DNA of 17,077 bases from an uncultured Erysipelotrichaceae bacterium (GTDB lineage: Bacteria > Bacillota_I > Bacilli_A > RF39 > UBA660): positions 1-17,077 of the forward strand of contig CACZQZ010000003.1 in the NCBI GenBank assembly GCA_902783405.1, written 5' to 3'. Shown here piece after piece: positions 15,753-17,077 of the stretch (positions are counted from its first letter, which is position 1; each line of letters begins with the position of its first letter). Made by a program: the position numbers and the translations under genes. The notes below the pieces were generated by a model. It saw only the letters and a program-made list of their open reading frames with translations. It made no database searches and was not told the origin of the DNA.

Positions 15753-17018
15753 TCAGAACCCTTCTAATAGTTTTTCTATTTCATCAATTTCTTCTTTAGA
15801 TGCCTTTACCGATTTAATATCTTGATTAAACCAATCTGGTTTTTCTTCAATTTTCTTTGTTACTTTTCGTCTTCCTTTATACTCTTTTTCAGCAAATTTC
15901 ATAGCGTCTTCTACAGTTTCTATATTAGCTTTTTTCCACTGTGCCGCAATTGCTTCAACGTACTTTTTTGTAAGTTTATTATTGTTAATTTTAAGAACAT
16001 AATCGATTAAGACATTAATAACACCAGGTTTTAATTTAAAATCAACGGCTAATGTTTCTAAAATTGCAAGTTCTCCTTTTGGAGGTCTTCCTTCTTTATA
16101 TTTACTTGCTAAAAAAGCATAAGGAGAAGTTGTCTCAAAAACGTAAATCATTTTAGCTCTTTTAGATGTATCTCCTACTGGTTTTCTTAAATATTCTGGT
16201 TGATTTTTGTAAACAATACTAGGTAATTTTCCACTGTTTTCAAACTCATAATAATTTCTAGCATTTTGTCTTAATAATTTCACATCGATAGTTCTTTTTC
16301 CAGTTAATGAATTTTTTAAAACGGATAATAATTCATCTTCATCAAGATTGTAGACAAAACATAATTTATAAATTAATTCTCTTGTTTCTTTATGAACACT
16401 TTGAACATTGAATAATTCTTCTGGTATTAAACTAAATACACTTTGTAAATCTACAGTTTCTTCAATTGAGAGTGTACCTTTATTTTTTTCTATATAATCT
16501 TGTTCATATGTGATTAAATTTTGATCAGAGATATCATATACATCTCTAAATAACAATGTTATTTCTTCGTAATCTTTTAAATTAACTCTTGGTATTTTAA
16601 AACCTTTGGTGATATTATCATATTCTGTTTTTCCAACATTGTTATACAATGTTGTATTTAAAATTGGATTTTCGATAAATTCTTTTGGTGATAATGGTGA
16701 ATAAAGTTCATAAATAAAGTGACGAATATTATCCTTTTTAACAAATGTTTTTAAAAGGCCAATCCCTTCTAATTTTTCTCTTGCTATTACTACATCTTCT
16801 AATCTAAATCCTAAACTTGTCATTAAATGATGGTGAGTAAGTTCAAGTGATTTTGTTTCACTTTTATCTAAATAAGACCACAGTGTAAAATAAAGACTAG
16901 TAGCCATTCCACCTATTATTGGTTGATAAAGAAGAATGATAATTTTTCGGTCTTGCTCTGTTAAAATTGTTTTATTTAATACAAGAAAAGTATCTGCTGG
17001 TAAAACATTACATTTCAC
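15753..17018 (-). CDS. dnaB: Replication initiation/membrane attachment protein DnaB (DnaD-like)
   Basis: Bacillus-type DnaB, not the helicase: a co-loader that works with DnaD and DnaI to bring the helicase to origin DNA. 421 aa. The N-terminal winged-helix region carries YQPIIGGMATSLYFTLW at 31-47, characteristic of this family. The C-terminal DnaB/DnaD domain has SPYAFLASKYK at 298-308 and the YxxxIxxxWxxxxI motif as YVEAIAAQWKKANIET at 343-358. The tail is charged. The start is a GTG (17016-17018) with AAGGTGAT at seven bases; the neighbouring ATG is out of frame and runs straight into TAA. The stop lies inside the dnaI ribosome-site region. The sequence upstream, 17019-17077, is AT-rich with a TAAAAT-like -10 but no convincing -35, so a promoter here or further upstream cannot be settled. 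Confidence 0.94.
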   Translation of the reverse strand: MKCNVLPADTFLVLNKTILTEQDRKIIILLYQPIIGGMATSLYFTLWSYLDKSETKSLELTHHHLMTSLGFRLEDVVIAREKLEGIGLLKTFVKKDNIRHFIYELYSPLSPKEFIENPILNTTLYNNVGKTEYDNITKGFKIPRVNLKDYEEITLLFRDVYDISDQNLITYEQDYIEKNKGTLSIEETVDLQSVFSLIPEELFNVQSVHKETRELIYKLCFVYNLDEDELLSVLKNSLTGKRTIDVKLLRQNARNYYEFENSGKLPSIVYKNQPEYLRKPVGDTSKRAKMIYVFETTSPYAFLASKYKEGRPPKGELAILETLAVDFKLKPGVINVLIDYVLKINNNKLTKKYVEAIAAQWKKANIETVEDAMKFAEKEYKGRRKVTKKIEEKPDWFNQDIKSVKASKEEIDEIEKLLEGF

Positions 17019-17077
17019 AATATCACCTTCTTTTTTCTTTATTTTAACATAATTAGATATTTTTTAGAAGTTTTTTA

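Noticed and set aside
15822..16010. Plus-strand open frame of 62 codons opposite dnaB
   Set aside because: Shadow of the charged dnaB tail; Phe/Ser-rich and without a start context.
1..17077. Mycoplasma-type code (TGA as Trp)
   Set aside because: TGA ends the hydrolase, dnaB and RNB-like genes in sensible places and Trp codons are TGG; peptidoglycan genes are present.

Overview
The window is an AT-rich stretch of chromosome (roughly 30 % GC or less by eye) with every gene on the minus strand. It looks like a wall-bearing, low-GC member of the Bacillota, class Bacilli, perhaps from the Erysipelotrichales/RF39-like side; the taxon is inference. Three observations support this. A DnaB(DnaD-like)-DnaI primosome pair, typical of Bacilli, is present. 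MurF and Ddl show that peptidoglycan precursors are made. TGA is a normal stop (ends of the hydrolase, dnaB and the RNB gene) while Trp is TGG, so the Mycoplasma code is not used. No mobile element, CRISPR array, rRNA or tRNA was seen.

Layout in the direction of transcription (high to low coordinates). (1) Replication block, 17018-11777: dnaB, dnaI and a 1016-residue protein with a C-terminal RNase II/R (RNB) fold are packed 4-9 bases apart and look like one operon. (2) Unknown-function block, 11708-7092: a single-pass membrane protein with its own promoter and terminator; then a second promoter drives a DUF1292 protein, a 788-residue acidic coiled-coil protein and a small membrane-anchored protein, closed by a terminator. 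(3) Membrane/cell-wall block, 7029-1364: a good promoter precedes nfeD (short form), an SPFH/slipin gene, a CPBP-family membrane protease, an alpha/beta hydrolase, murF with an extra N-terminal membrane domain, and ddl; a hairpin terminator follows. (4) secA, cut by the left window edge, with a likely promoter just after that terminator.

How the genes fit together. DnaB and DnaI load the replicative helicase. NfeD and the slipin form a known membrane-scaffold pair. Ddl makes D-Ala-D-Ala and MurF attaches it to the UDP-MurNAc-tripeptide, so the last two genes of block 3 are consecutive steps. SecA is the Sec translocase motor.

The most unusual items are the RNB-fold protein, whose aspartate cluster is degraded and which sits in the helicase-loader operon; the MurF whose usual N-terminal substrate domain appears replaced by about five membrane segments; a collagen-like (Gly-X-Lys)5 tail on Ddl; and two terminators whose hairpins enclose the stop codon of the gene they end. 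Several in-frame GTG/TTG codons lie inside Shine-Dalgarno sequences, so most starts given here are trimmed to the downstream ATG.
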